Source: Bacteroidota bacterium (GTDB lineage Bacteria > Bacteroidota > Bacteroidia > Bacteroidales > UBA12481). Taken from it: a DNA stretch of 64,000 nucleotides. The DNA is taken from the NCBI GenBank assembly GCA_018669475.1, contig JABHCC010000032.1:310753-374752 (forward strand), in the 5' to 3' direction. Numbering within the stretch: the first letter of the stretch is position 1; every line of letters begins with the position of its first letter. The notes beneath the pieces are model-generated. The model was not told the origin of the DNA. It saw only the letters and a list, made by a program, of their open reading frames with translations, and ran no database searches. Below are positions 40,124 to 49,479 of this stretch, piece by piece. Both the position numbers and the translations under genes were made by a program.

Positions 40124-43108
40124 CTAATAGAAGCGTTTGGCAAGGTCATTTTCAGTTCCTTTGATAATAGAATTATTAAGGTGTAACAATGAGAATTGCT
40201 CCACAAGATACAGGCTTTCAACCATTTCTGCTGCAAAATGCCTTGCCAATATAGAAGCTGGCCCGAATTCAGGCTTCTTCTGAAAAACAACTAAACCATA
40301 AACTACATTCTCTGCACTACAATTATCAAGGTGAAGAGCAGACAAATCCTTACTTGCATATGCAATATTAGCACTTACAACACTCGTATTTACTACTCTT
40401 AAAATTGATTTTTCCCCACAGCTTACTCCTTTATCTCCAACCCTCTCAATGTGGCAATCAATAATATCAACATCCGATCCAGAGAAATCAATTGCATCAT
40501 TGCCGATATCTGTGAATAAAACTTCTTCAACAAGACCAGTACAAAAGTCAGAGTCAAATGCATCAGCAAAGGTGCCGGTAAACCGGGAGTTCTTAACCGT
40601 AAAAGTTGTTCGAATGATGTTCAAAGCATCCTCACACACATTATCCTCGAAGCGACACGAATCAATAATTACAGGGGATTCATAGAAATTAACCGCCCCG
40701 GTAAGCTTCCAGCCTTGCAAATCCAATGTATTTAATCCACTGAAGGTCACATTACTGATCCGGCAGGTATCATTCGTTTGTAAGAGGGTGAATCCGGCAG
40801 ATGTCTTATCTGAAGATATTACTTCAATCGGATCATTACCTGTTCCTGCCATTTCAATCGGAGACCAGCTAAGAAACATCGCCCCATTCACCATATCAAT
40901 TGAAGCACCAGCTTTAAACTGCACCTTATATCCTTCAGGAATAACAATCGGTGTATTGCATATTATCTTAGCAGCTGGGAAAGTAATAATATTGCCACGT
41001 ACGATTACCTCATCAGGCAGTTTCATGGAATAATCAGAACGTAATGATTGCTCTGGAGAAAAATTCCCGGGTGCAGGGAAGTGATTCACCATTACAGAGA
41101 ACTTTTCATCCTGGCCATCTGCTACTAAAAATATCTTGTCATTTCCCTCAGATACTTTTACAAGACACGTATCGGGGAAGAATTTCTCAAATGCATTAAG
41201 CTTCACAGGTGCAATAATTTCACCAGGCGCTGATGATCCGGATGATCCGGCGCCTACCACCCATACCTCACCGGGCCAGTAGTTACGAATTAGAATATGC
41301 TGATCACCAACACTATCTCCTCCCTGTTGATAGGCATTCACATACTGACCAGGAAAAGCCGGATGATATTCTGAGGAATAAGCTTCAAGCTGAATCTGAT
41401 CATCATTGAAATGAGCAAAATCAGGATTTTCATCTACGTATTTTATGAATTTTGGCAATTCTCTCCGGATATTTTCTGCGTTACTTTGGAGAAAATCCGA
41501 ATCATAGGTGTAATCCGGAAACTCTTGCCTTATCATTTTTGAATAATACTTCAGATCCGGCAGTTTATCTGACAAGAAATTATCCAGCCAATCAGAATCT
41601 GATACCTTTTCAAGCCATGAGATATAATGGCGAAGAAACTCTTTGTCCTGGAAAATCCGAACCCAAAATAAATTTTCAAATTTCTTCATGACACTTAAAT
41701 CCAGAACAATAAGTCCGGATATTGCGCTGCGCTCCGGCTCAAAAACGCCCAGTTCAGTATAAGCATCAAAGAAAATAGGTTCAATTCGGCTAATAACCGG
41801 ATTATAATAGCATCGTTGATTGTGCCAGGTGAGTCCATGAAAGCCACGACTAAGATCCATCATAGCCTGATAACCGGCAAGCTTCTCAATATCAAATATT
41901 TCTGAAGCTGGCCTCATGCCATTTTTATATTGGTACATTAGATTCTGAGCAATCTGAAACTCCTCAAATAAGGTAGTATCACTCAATGTTCTTGACTCTT
42001 TAAAAGCATTAATTTGTGCAGCTTGCAGAATCGGTAAATGCCAGTATACCCCCTCATTCAAAAACACTTTCTGGATAGTCCAGAAATGATCCTCGGTAAA
42101 TTTCAGAATTGGTCCTTCACGACGGTTGAGACTCTCTACCATTTGCTTCTCAAAGTGTTCCTCCCACGCATAAACACCCAAACTTTTCCCATTTAAAGTG
42201 AGAGGCACAAAACCATAACGAGGAGCCAGCAGATCAGCATCCCGGAACATTTCATGAGCCATCCATTCATTAATAAAATCACGCGCCACAGGAGTATGGA
42301 CAGAAAATGTTCTGATTTTATTCCAGGTAAATCCCTGTTTAACTTTTATTCTGAACGACCATTTTCTGCCTTCAAGATGATCAAGCCAATCTCCTTTCAA
42401 CCTTAAATCAACCGGTATAATAGTATCCTTATAAAACAATATCCCATCCACATAATCATCTTCATCAGTTTCCAAAATCCCGTTTTCAAAAGCCAGCAAC
42501 CTCTTCTTCTCAAGCTTTATCATATCGAGAGTGTCGATAAAAACATGCATCGTCTCCATCGGATCAAAAACAGGATAGGTTTTTTGCGCCTTATAACTCA
42601 AGCTGAAATCATCAGCATAAACAGTTCCACCTCCCGGATTCCATACATAAATATTCAGATCCTCGCCATCCATTTGTGGAGGGATAGATAATTCCAGGGT
42701 AAGTTTTTTCCAATTATTCAGCTCCTCAGTAATATCCGACTTTTTACTATAGAAAAAATTTGCATCCTGGTGGGAAGCAACTAAAACCAGTTCTCCCTTG
42801 CCACAAAAAAACACTTCCACCTTAATATACTCATCCAGTTCAACAGACTTTATCTTGAAATTCAAGCCAAATGGTGCAGATGGATCGAGACGAATGGCAT
42901 GTTTACCCGACAATACCGGCTGATCAACTAATTGTTTCTCCGCCCCCAGAATTAGATTCGTGGAGGTACTGACCCACTTAGAATCCTGCAATTCGAGATT
43001 CTCAAGTTTATCAACAAACTCCTCATCTGTCTGTCCTGTTTGCACACACGACACGGCAAGAACAGTCAATAACAAAGCAAAAATCCAAAGCGGTGAATTA
43101 ACTCTCAT
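40124..43108 (-). CDS. CotH-kinase-family lipoprotein with C-terminal parallel beta-helix region
   Basis: Lipobox LAVSC; CotH-like LRLKGDWLDHLEGRKWSFRIKVK...EWMAHEMFRDADLLAPRYGFVPLTLNGKSLGVYAWEEHFEKQMVE; C-terminal repeats (IIDSCRFEDNVCEDALNI.., VEEVLFTDIGNDAIDFSGS..) typical of a right-handed beta-helix. Confidence 0.85.
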   Translation of the reverse strand: MRVNSPLWIFALLLTVLAVSCVQTGQTDEEFVDKLENLELQDSKWVSTSTNLILGAEKQLVDQPVLSGKHAIRLDPSAPFGLNFKIKSVELDEYIKVEVFFCGKGELVLVASHQDANFFYSKKSDITEELNNWKKLTLELSIPPQMDGEDLNIYVWNPGGGTVYADDFSLSYKAQKTYPVFDPMETMHVFIDTLDMIKLEKKRLLAFENGILETDEDDYVDGILFYKDTIIPVDLRLKGDWLDHLEGRKWSFRIKVKQGFTWNKIRTFSVHTPVARDFINEWMAHEMFRDADLLAPRYGFVPLTLNGKSLGVYAWEEHFEKQMVESLNRREGPILKFTEDHFWTIQKVFLNEGVYWHLPILQAAQINAFKESRTLSDTTLFEEFQIAQNLMYQYKNGMRPASEIFDIEKLAGYQAMMDLSRGFHGLTWHNQRCYYNPVISRIEPIFFDAYTELGVFEPERSAISGLIVLDLSVMKKFENLFWVRIFQDKEFLRHYISWLEKVSDSDWLDNFLSDKLPDLKYYSKMIRQEFPDYTYDSDFLQSNAENIRRELPKFIKYVDENPDFAHFNDDQIQLEAYSSEYHPAFPGQYVNAYQQGGDSVGDQHILIRNYWPGEVWVVGAGSSGSSAPGEIIAPVKLNAFEKFFPDTCLVKVSEGNDKIFLVADGQDEKFSVMVNHFPAPGNFSPEQSLRSDYSMKLPDEVIVRGNIITFPAAKIICNTPIVIPEGYKVQFKAGASIDMVNGAMFLSWSPIEMAGTGNDPIEVISSDKTSAGFTLLQTNDTCRISNVTFSGLNTLDLQGWKLTGAVNFYESPVIIDSCRFEDNVCEDALNIIRTTFTVKNSRFTGTFADAFDSDFCTGLVEEVLFTDIGNDAIDFSGSDVDIIDCHIERVGDKGVSCGEKSILRVVNTSVVSANIAYASKDLSALHLDNCSAENVVYGLVVFQKKPEFGPASILARHFAAEMVESLYLVEQFSLLHLNNSIIKGTENDLAKRFY

Positions 43109-43182
43109 TTAATGGTATTAGCTTTCCCGTTTATTACACAAAAATAGTCTTTTTGACACATTTTAAATACTTTCGTTCCGCA

Positions 43183-44643
43183 ATGAATAGGCACTTAATA
43201 GCATGGCTTATTAATATTCTGATTGGATCGACAATTTGTACGGCTCAATCACTTGAATATCTACAAGTAGGAGGCACAGCTAATGACCATGGATACTCCA
43301 TGATTTCTGATATCAGTGGAAATGTTTTCATTACAGGATCCACCCGGTCTTATGGTCAGGGTAGTGAAGATATTTTCCTTGTTAAGATGAATAAGTTCGA
43401 AGAATTAGAGTTCCAGAAAACTTACGGATCGACTCATCATGATATTGCCCGGTCTATTGATCTTGCAGCAGACGGGGGATACGTAATTTTTGGTGAGGCA
43501 TGGGATCATGGCCATGGCAGAGAGGATATGTATTTGCTAAAAGTTGACCAGGATGGTAATACCTTATGGGAACAGTCTTTTGGAGGCAATCATACCGACC
43601 AGGGCCATTCTGTTGAAGCCCTGCCGGATGGCTACGCCTGTTTAGGTTATACTGCCTCCTATGGAGGGTCAACCCGCGGAAATTTTTTACTTACCAGAAC
43701 AGATCTAAGCGGAAATATTCTTTGGGAAAAAGATTATGGCACTGAATTTCTGGACTATGGTTTCTCTGTAAAGCAGATATGGGATGGTGGCCTTGCTCTA
43801 CTTGGCAATAAAGGAGGATTCTTCAACCTCGCGCGTGCTGATTTTACCAATCACGATTCTGATGTCTTGTTGGTTTTAACCCTGCCGGATGGAGAAGAGG
43901 AGAAAAGAATAAGCTGGGGTGGCTCAGGACATGACTGGGGAAAAGACATGGTTCTTACTGACGAATCAATACTCGTTGTTGGATCCAGCCAACAAGAAGA
44001 AACCCAGTCATTTGACATATTCCTGGCAGAGATATCACAAGAAGGAAGCCTCACCAGAGAAAGCTATTATGGAGGTAATGGCTTTGAATTTGGAGAAGCA
44101 CTGTGTCGCTCCACAGATGGGATGATTTATATTGCAGGCACCAGTTCTTCTTTATCATCTGATGGCTCAACTGATATTTATATTGCTAAAACCATGTTGA
44201 ATGGTGACCTGATCTGGGAACAAAGATTAGGAGGAACAGGTTCAGATTATGGCTTTGACATTCTGCCAATGCCTGATTCAGGCTGTTTGGTACTAGGTGA
44301 AATTGAAGATCCAATTCTGCATACACAAGACCTGTACCTGGCAAGGCTGAATAAGAATGGTGAACTCATGAGTCTGGGCAAGCCAAAAGATCTTGAGCCA
44401 ATCATAATAAAAATATATCCTAATCCTGCATCCGACTACATCCGCGTAAAATGGCTTAACCAACTCGACAGCAGTTCAAGCATTCTGCAAATATTCAATT
44501 TATCCGGACAGATTGTTCACCACGAAGAAATTCCCGGGCAAGAAGAAACATTTATTTCACTTCCTGATTTGTCTCCACAGACCCTCATTTATCAAGTCAT
44601 ATCAAAAGATGCCCGTTTTACTGGCAAATTAGTCATCCAGTAG
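43183..44643 (+). CDS. Beta-propeller-like secreted protein with T9SS type A sorting domain
   Basis: ATG at 43183 followed by signal peptide (MNRHLIAWLINILIGSTICTAQS); repeated GGT..D.G.S/DGGYV.G motifs; C-terminal IKIYPNPASDYIRVKW...ILQIFNLSGQIV. Confidence 0.85.
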   Translation: MNRHLIAWLINILIGSTICTAQSLEYLQVGGTANDHGYSMISDISGNVFITGSTRSYGQGSEDIFLVKMNKFEELEFQKTYGSTHHDIARSIDLAADGGYVIFGEAWDHGHGREDMYLLKVDQDGNTLWEQSFGGNHTDQGHSVEALPDGYACLGYTASYGGSTRGNFLLTRTDLSGNILWEKDYGTEFLDYGFSVKQIWDGGLALLGNKGGFFNLARADFTNHDSDVLLVLTLPDGEEEKRISWGGSGHDWGKDMVLTDESILVVGSSQQEETQSFDIFLAEISQEGSLTRESYYGGNGFEFGEALCRSTDGMIYIAGTSSSLSSDGSTDIYIAKTMLNGDLIWEQRLGGTGSDYGFDILPMPDSGCLVLGEIEDPILHTQDLYLARLNKNGELMSLGKPKDLEPIIIKIYPNPASDYIRVKWLNQLDSSSSILQIFNLSGQIVHHEEIPGQEETFISLPDLSPQTLIYQVISKDARFTGKLVIQ

Positions 44644-45522
44644 GGAATTTAATGTAACAAAAGTCCAGCTCAGGCTTCTTGACTGAGGTTCATGAGCAAA
44701 GATTAGCACCTGATCTCTTGGCTGTTGCTCTCTTATCACCGGATCGGTATAGTATGAATTATTAAGTCCGCAACCCAGAAAAATAATACCATCTGTAGAT
44801 TCAGCTTCGAACTTCTTTGCGTTGGCCCCCATATCGCCGCTTACGCAAATCACATGAATACCCCTATCCTTTACGCTGACAAGCAAAGGGTAGATTTGGC
44901 CTCTGAAAGTATTGTTTGGCAAAAACTTACAGCTTGCATTCCAAAACGGAAATTCAGTATGAGAATAGGAACCTGGCCAGGGCAATCCGGGCAAACTATC
45001 CCATACTGCATGATGCATTAGTACGATAAGATGAGATGATGCAGCAAGAGTATCACAAACATTCTGAATCATCGTAAATTGTTTCTCAAGATCTTCGCAC
45101 TGGTATGGAGTAAGGCAGGTATTCAACACCATTGTCGTAACACCCAGACTATGATAAGCATAATAGGTTTCTCTCCCCGTTAATTCCTCAAACCATTCCA
45201 CATTACCATTTCTGATATCATGATTACCCAATGACCAATGATTGCCGGGAGCTCCAATATCGAACAAGCTGTCAATATATTGCAGGGTGGAATAATTCAA
45301 AGAAGCTTCGGAGCAAATATCCCCTCCCAGCCAGATCCTGCTGTAATCTGAAAAATCAAGTTCTTCAAGCCTGTGATCAACCTTTGCTCCACCTGTATGC
45401 CATTCATAAGTATGACCGAGAAAAATATACTGATGTCTTTGCGCAGACAGGTATTCCTGAGAAAACAAGCCAAGAAGCAAAATCACAATAAAAGTTCTGA
45501 AGCGAATTGTTAAACAAATCAT
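44629..45522 (-). CDS. Calcineurin-like metallophosphoesterase, secreted
   Basis: IWLGGD, GNHWSLGNHD, VLMHHAVW and ICVSGDMGANAKK; N-terminal hydrophobic segment; 15-bp convergent overlap with the T9SS gene. Track start 45537 is TTG; ATG at 45522. Confidence 0.85.
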   Translation of the reverse strand: MICLTIRFRTFIVILLLGLFSQEYLSAQRHQYIFLGHTYEWHTGGAKVDHRLEELDFSDYSRIWLGGDICSEASLNYSTLQYIDSLFDIGAPGNHWSLGNHDIRNGNVEWFEELTGRETYYAYHSLGVTTMVLNTCLTPYQCEDLEKQFTMIQNVCDTLAASSHLIVLMHHAVWDSLPGLPWPGSYSHTEFPFWNASCKFLPNNTFRGQIYPLLVSVKDRGIHVICVSGDMGANAKKFEAESTDGIIFLGCGLNNSYYTDPVIREQQPRDQVLIFAHEPQSRSLSWTFVTLNSLLDD

Positions 45523-45595
45523 GTCAGAAAAATACAAAAGATCCGGATAACCTTATCCTCATTTTTGTATATTGCTAATGAATAATTGAGATTTA

Positions 45596-47818
45596 ATGTC
45601 GTCAACCCTACTTCATAAAAAAGCCAATTTTGGTACTGGCCCGGTTTTTTTCACTGCCTTATCCACCATTCTTGGAGCCATATTATTTTTGCGTTTTGGA
45701 TGGGCTGTAGGCAATGTGGGATTCATAGGTGTGATGGGTATTGTATTGCTCGGACACCTGATTACCATTCCAACTGCAATGGCCGTTGCTGAGATAGCAA
45801 CCAATCAGAAAGTTCAGGGTGGTGGTGCATATTATATTATCTCGAGATCCTTCGGATTAAATATTGGAGGAACCATAGGAATAACCCTTTATTTGTCTCA
45901 GGCCATTTCAGTCGCATTTTATATTATAGCACTATCTGAAGCTTTCGATCCCCTGTTACAGTTTATCGATGGTAAATTAGGCTTTCTTATACCCAAGAAA
46001 ATTATAGCTCTGATATCAATGGCGTTATTAGCTTTTATCGTTTTGAGGAAGGGGGCTAATGTAGGGATGAAAGCATTGTACTGGGTGGTTGCCATATTAC
46101 TTACATCTTTAGTGATGTTCTTTTTGGGTTCCAGAGGAGAAAATCAAGCCACAACAATTGATCTTTACAGCAAGGCTCAGAATCCAGAGTCTTTCTTTTA
46201 TGTTTTCACAATTATTTTCCCGGCCTTTACCGGATTGGCTGCCGGACTAGGCTTAAGCGGAGATCTGCGTGATCCTAAAAAATCCATTCCCAAAGGAACG
46301 ATATGGGCCACACTTGCCGGCTTGTTAGTATACATTTTTGTAGCCTATAAGCTCACTACTTCAGCAAGTCCGGATGAATTGGTGAATGATCAGTTTATCA
46401 TGTCGAAAATTGCCATCTGGGGTCCGATCATACCTATCGGACTGGCTGCAGCATCGCTGTCAAGTGCATTGGGATCTATTCTGGTAGCACCAAGAACCTT
46501 ACAGGCGATAGGAGTGGATAAAATTTTTCCGAACGCCGGAATGAATAAATGGTTAGCTTATGGACAAAGCGGCTCGAATGAACCAACATATTCTTCTATA
46601 GTTACAGTAATCATTGCTTTCTTCTTCGTAGCCATTGGAGACATCAACTTTGTGGCCGAAATTATTTCCATGTTCTTCATGGTTACCTACGGGGTTATTT
46701 GTTCGATTTCATTCCTTGAACATTTCGCTGCTGATCCTGCATATCGCCCCACCTTTAAATCGAAATGGTACATATCATTGATTGGAGCTGCGCTTTCTTT
46801 TTGGGTTATGTTCAAAATGAATACTCCATACGCTTTGCTTTCCTTACTTATTATGGCTGGGATTTATTATTACATCTCAAGCCGTAACAAGGGACACAAA
46901 GGCCTGGCTAATCTTTTCAAAGGAGTTGTATTTCAACTTAGCCGGCAACTACAGATTTTCATGCAACGATCTGACAAAGAAGATAAAGAAGAGAATTGGC
47001 GACCTTTTATGATTTGCATTTCCAAGGATAGTTTCAAAAGAAGGGCTGCCTTTGACATGATCAGGTGGATATCATTTAAATATGGTTTCGGCACTTATAT
47101 TCATTTCATTGAAGGCTTGCTGACAAAAAGCACCAATGCTGAATCCAAAATAGTTTTGAATCGTTTGATCAACCTGTCACATGGTGCAAAAAGCAAGGTT
47201 TATCTTGACACTATCATCAGCCCATCATATACTAGTGCCATTGCTCAAACAATACAACTTCAAGGTATTTCAGGCAAAGGGAACAATATGATTCTGCTTG
47301 AATTCAGCCGATCAGAACCCGGTGATTTTCCTGAGGCCCTGAAGAATTTCCATCTGCTCAAATCAACACATTTTGACATTTGCGTGCTGAACACCTCATA
47401 CAAAGGTTTTGGTTATCGCAAAGAAATTCATGTTTGGATTACCTCTTCGGATTATGAAAATGCCAATCTGATGATCCTGCTAGCCTACATTTTACTTGGC
47501 CATCCGGAATGGAGCAAAGGGATTATCAAGATTTTTGCCCTTTACCCAAAGAAAATACAGGAGGAGCAGAGAGAAAAGCTACTGGGATTAATCAGAAGCG
47601 GACGATTACCAATTTCTCCAGAGAATATAGAGCTGATCCCCCATGAGGAAAACCATGATTATAAAGCTACAATTGCAGATAAATCAATTGACGCCGACCT
47701 GACCATTATTGGCTTCAGAGATAAAGACATTACTGAGTCCGAAGAACTATTCAGTGGTTTCGGTGACATAGGTAATATACTATTCGTAAACGCAGACAAA
47801 CAAAAAGAAATCAGATAA
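45596..47818 (+). CDS. Cation-chloride cotransporter-like (SLC12/APC superfamily) permease
   Basis: FGTGPVFFTALSTILGAILFLRFGWAVGNVGFIGVMGIVLLGHLITIPTAMAVAEIATN; KGGGAYYIISR-like motif; soluble C-terminal domain. Confidence 0.85.
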   Translation: MSSTLLHKKANFGTGPVFFTALSTILGAILFLRFGWAVGNVGFIGVMGIVLLGHLITIPTAMAVAEIATNQKVQGGGAYYIISRSFGLNIGGTIGITLYLSQAISVAFYIIALSEAFDPLLQFIDGKLGFLIPKKIIALISMALLAFIVLRKGANVGMKALYWVVAILLTSLVMFFLGSRGENQATTIDLYSKAQNPESFFYVFTIIFPAFTGLAAGLGLSGDLRDPKKSIPKGTIWATLAGLLVYIFVAYKLTTSASPDELVNDQFIMSKIAIWGPIIPIGLAAASLSSALGSILVAPRTLQAIGVDKIFPNAGMNKWLAYGQSGSNEPTYSSIVTVIIAFFFVAIGDINFVAEIISMFFMVTYGVICSISFLEHFAADPAYRPTFKSKWYISLIGAALSFWVMFKMNTPYALLSLLIMAGIYYYISSRNKGHKGLANLFKGVVFQLSRQLQIFMQRSDKEDKEENWRPFMICISKDSFKRRAAFDMIRWISFKYGFGTYIHFIEGLLTKSTNAESKIVLNRLINLSHGAKSKVYLDTIISPSYTSAIAQTIQLQGISGKGNNMILLEFSRSEPGDFPEALKNFHLLKSTHFDICVLNTSYKGFGYRKEIHVWITSSDYENANLMILLAYILLGHPEWSKGIIKIFALYPKKIQEEQREKLLGLIRSGRLPISPENIELIPHEENHDYKATIADKSIDADLTIIGFRDKDITESEELFSGFGDIGNILFVNADKQKEIR

Positions 47819-47824
47819 TGTTTT

Positions 47825-47880
47825 TACTGAAAACTGTCTTCGACTAACTGAAAATTGAAAACTGATAACTGACAACTGAA
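47825..47880. repeat. Degenerate ACTGANA-type heptad repeat upstream of coaD
   Basis: ACTGAAAACTG...CTAACTGAAAATTGAAAACTGATAACTGACAACTGAA. Confidence 0.75.
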
Positions 47881-47890
47881 TTTCACCCTG

Positions 47891-48364
47891 ATGATACAAA
47901 AAAAAATAGCTGTATTTCCCGGATCTTTTGATCCTTTTACTACTGGTCACCAAAACATCATTTCAAGATCTCTTGATCTGTTTGATGAGATTATAATAGC
48001 AATCGGAGCACATTCTCAGAAAACCAGTCACTTTCCACTTGAGAAACGGCTCAACATTATCCGGCATTTGTATAAGGATGAGGGTAAAATAAAAGTTGAT
48101 GATTACGACAACCTGACAATAGACTTTTGTAAAAAGGTAGGAGCAAATTACTTATTACGAGGTCTGCGTACCTCTGCCGATTTCGAATATGAAAGAGCCA
48201 TTGCACAGGTGAACAGGAAAATGAATGATCAGGTTGAAACAGTATTTCTTTTAACAACTCCGGAGCTTACACCTGTCAACTCTACTATTGTAAGAGAAAT
48301 TCTGCGTCATGGCGGAGATGTATCTCAATTTTTACCTTCAGGGATAAATCTTGATGATTTTTAA
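47891..48364 (+). CDS. coaD: Pantetheine-phosphate adenylyltransferase
   Basis: IAVFPGSFDPFTTGHQNIISRSLDLFDEIIIAIG; LLRGLRTSADFEYERAIAQVNRKM. Confidence 0.97.
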   Translation: MIQKKIAVFPGSFDPFTTGHQNIISRSLDLFDEIIIAIGAHSQKTSHFPLEKRLNIIRHLYKDEGKIKVDDYDNLTIDFCKKVGANYLLRGLRTSADFEYERAIAQVNRKMNDQVETVFLLTTPELTPVNSTIVREILRHGGDVSQFLPSGINLDDF

Positions 48365-48389
48365 GGATTATTAAGGCTTAGAAAAGGCT

Positions 48390-48397
48390 TATATTTG
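48390..48397 (+). promoter_or_regulatory. Putative -7 element (TATATTTG) directly in front of pyrE
   Basis: Exact TANNTTTG match ending 5 nt before the ATG; no clear -33 box. Confidence 0.3.
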
Positions 48398-48402
48398 CTG
48401 CC

Positions 48403-49038
48403 ATGATGGATTCACAACTACACATAGCCTCAGTCCTGCTGGATATTGAAGCAGTTAAACTCCAACCTGATAAGCCCTTTACCTGGGCATCTGGCTGGAA
48501 ATCCCCAATTTATTGTGACAATCGCAAAACTCTCTCTTATCCGGCAGCAAGAAAAACTATTCAGGATGAATTTGCCAGGCAAATAAGAGATAAATATCCT
48601 GACACCGAGGTAATTGCAGGAGTTGCAACCGGAGCTATCGCACTTGGCGTTCTGGTAGCTCAGGAATTGAATTTACCTTTTATATATGTACGTTCATCAG
48701 CAAAGAAGCATGGACTGGGCAATCAGGTTGAAGGTGCCTGGACTCCCGGCCAGAAAGTAGTGATTATTGAAGACCTGGTATCAACTGGCGGAAGTAGCCT
48801 TGCAGCTGCACAAGCACTTAAAGAAGCCGGACTCGAGATTTCTGGCATGATGGCAATTTTTACTTATGGTTTTACTATTGCGAGAGAAAACTTCAAAAAG
48901 GCAGAGATTGAATTAACTACTTTGAGTGATTATTCAACATTAATTCAACAGGCGGCAAATTCTGACTTCATTAGTCAGGAGCATGTCAATATACTCGAAG
49001 AATGGAGAAAAGCACCATCCAAATGGGGTGTGAAATAA
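48403..49038 (+). CDS. pyrE: Orotate phosphoribosyltransferase
   Basis: FTWASGWKSPIYCDNRKTLSYPAAR; PRPP motif KVVIIEDLVSTGGSS. Confidence 0.96.
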   Translation: MMDSQLHIASVLLDIEAVKLQPDKPFTWASGWKSPIYCDNRKTLSYPAARKTIQDEFARQIRDKYPDTEVIAGVATGAIALGVLVAQELNLPFIYVRSSAKKHGLGNQVEGAWTPGQKVVIIEDLVSTGGSSLAAAQALKEAGLEISGMMAIFTYGFTIARENFKKAEIELTTLSDYSTLIQQAANSDFISQEHVNILEEWRKAPSKWGVK

Positions 49039-49059
49039 AATTTAAATTCTGATTTAACT

Positions 49060-49479
49060 ATGACCGATATAGTAAGTAAACAAGGCAAGATTGCTGGTAG
49101 TGATGAGGATATTTATTCCTTTCTCACTGACTTGAGAAATCTTGATTCTTATATCCCCTCAGATAAAATTAATGATTGGCAATCTGACGAAAACTCCTGT
49201 TCTTTTAGTATTCCGCAGGCCGGGACTATCTCATTGCAAATTACTGACAAAGAGCCCAACACCTTGATAAAGGTTGAACCCCAAGGTAATACTCCCTTCG
49301 GATTCAAATTTTTCATCCAGATAAAAGAGGTGGCTGAACAGGATACTCGCTTCAAATTAACCCTGAGAGCTGAGCTGAATGCAATGATGAAAACCATGTT
49401 TAAAGGTCAGATACAAAAAGGGCTGGATCAGATAGTAGATACGCTGTCTGGGATGAAAATACCTTCTAGTCCAGAATAA
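49060..49479 (+). CDS. SRPBCC/START-like domain protein
   Basis: 139 aa with SRPBCC-like pattern (IYSFLTDLRNLDSYIPSD...FFIQIKEV...FKLTLRAELNAMMKTMFKGQIQKGLDQI). Confidence 0.65.
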   Translation: MTDIVSKQGKIAGSDEDIYSFLTDLRNLDSYIPSDKINDWQSDENSCSFSIPQAGTISLQITDKEPNTLIKVEPQGNTPFGFKFFIQIKEVAEQDTRFKLTLRAELNAMMKTMFKGQIQKGLDQIVDTLSGMKIPSSPE

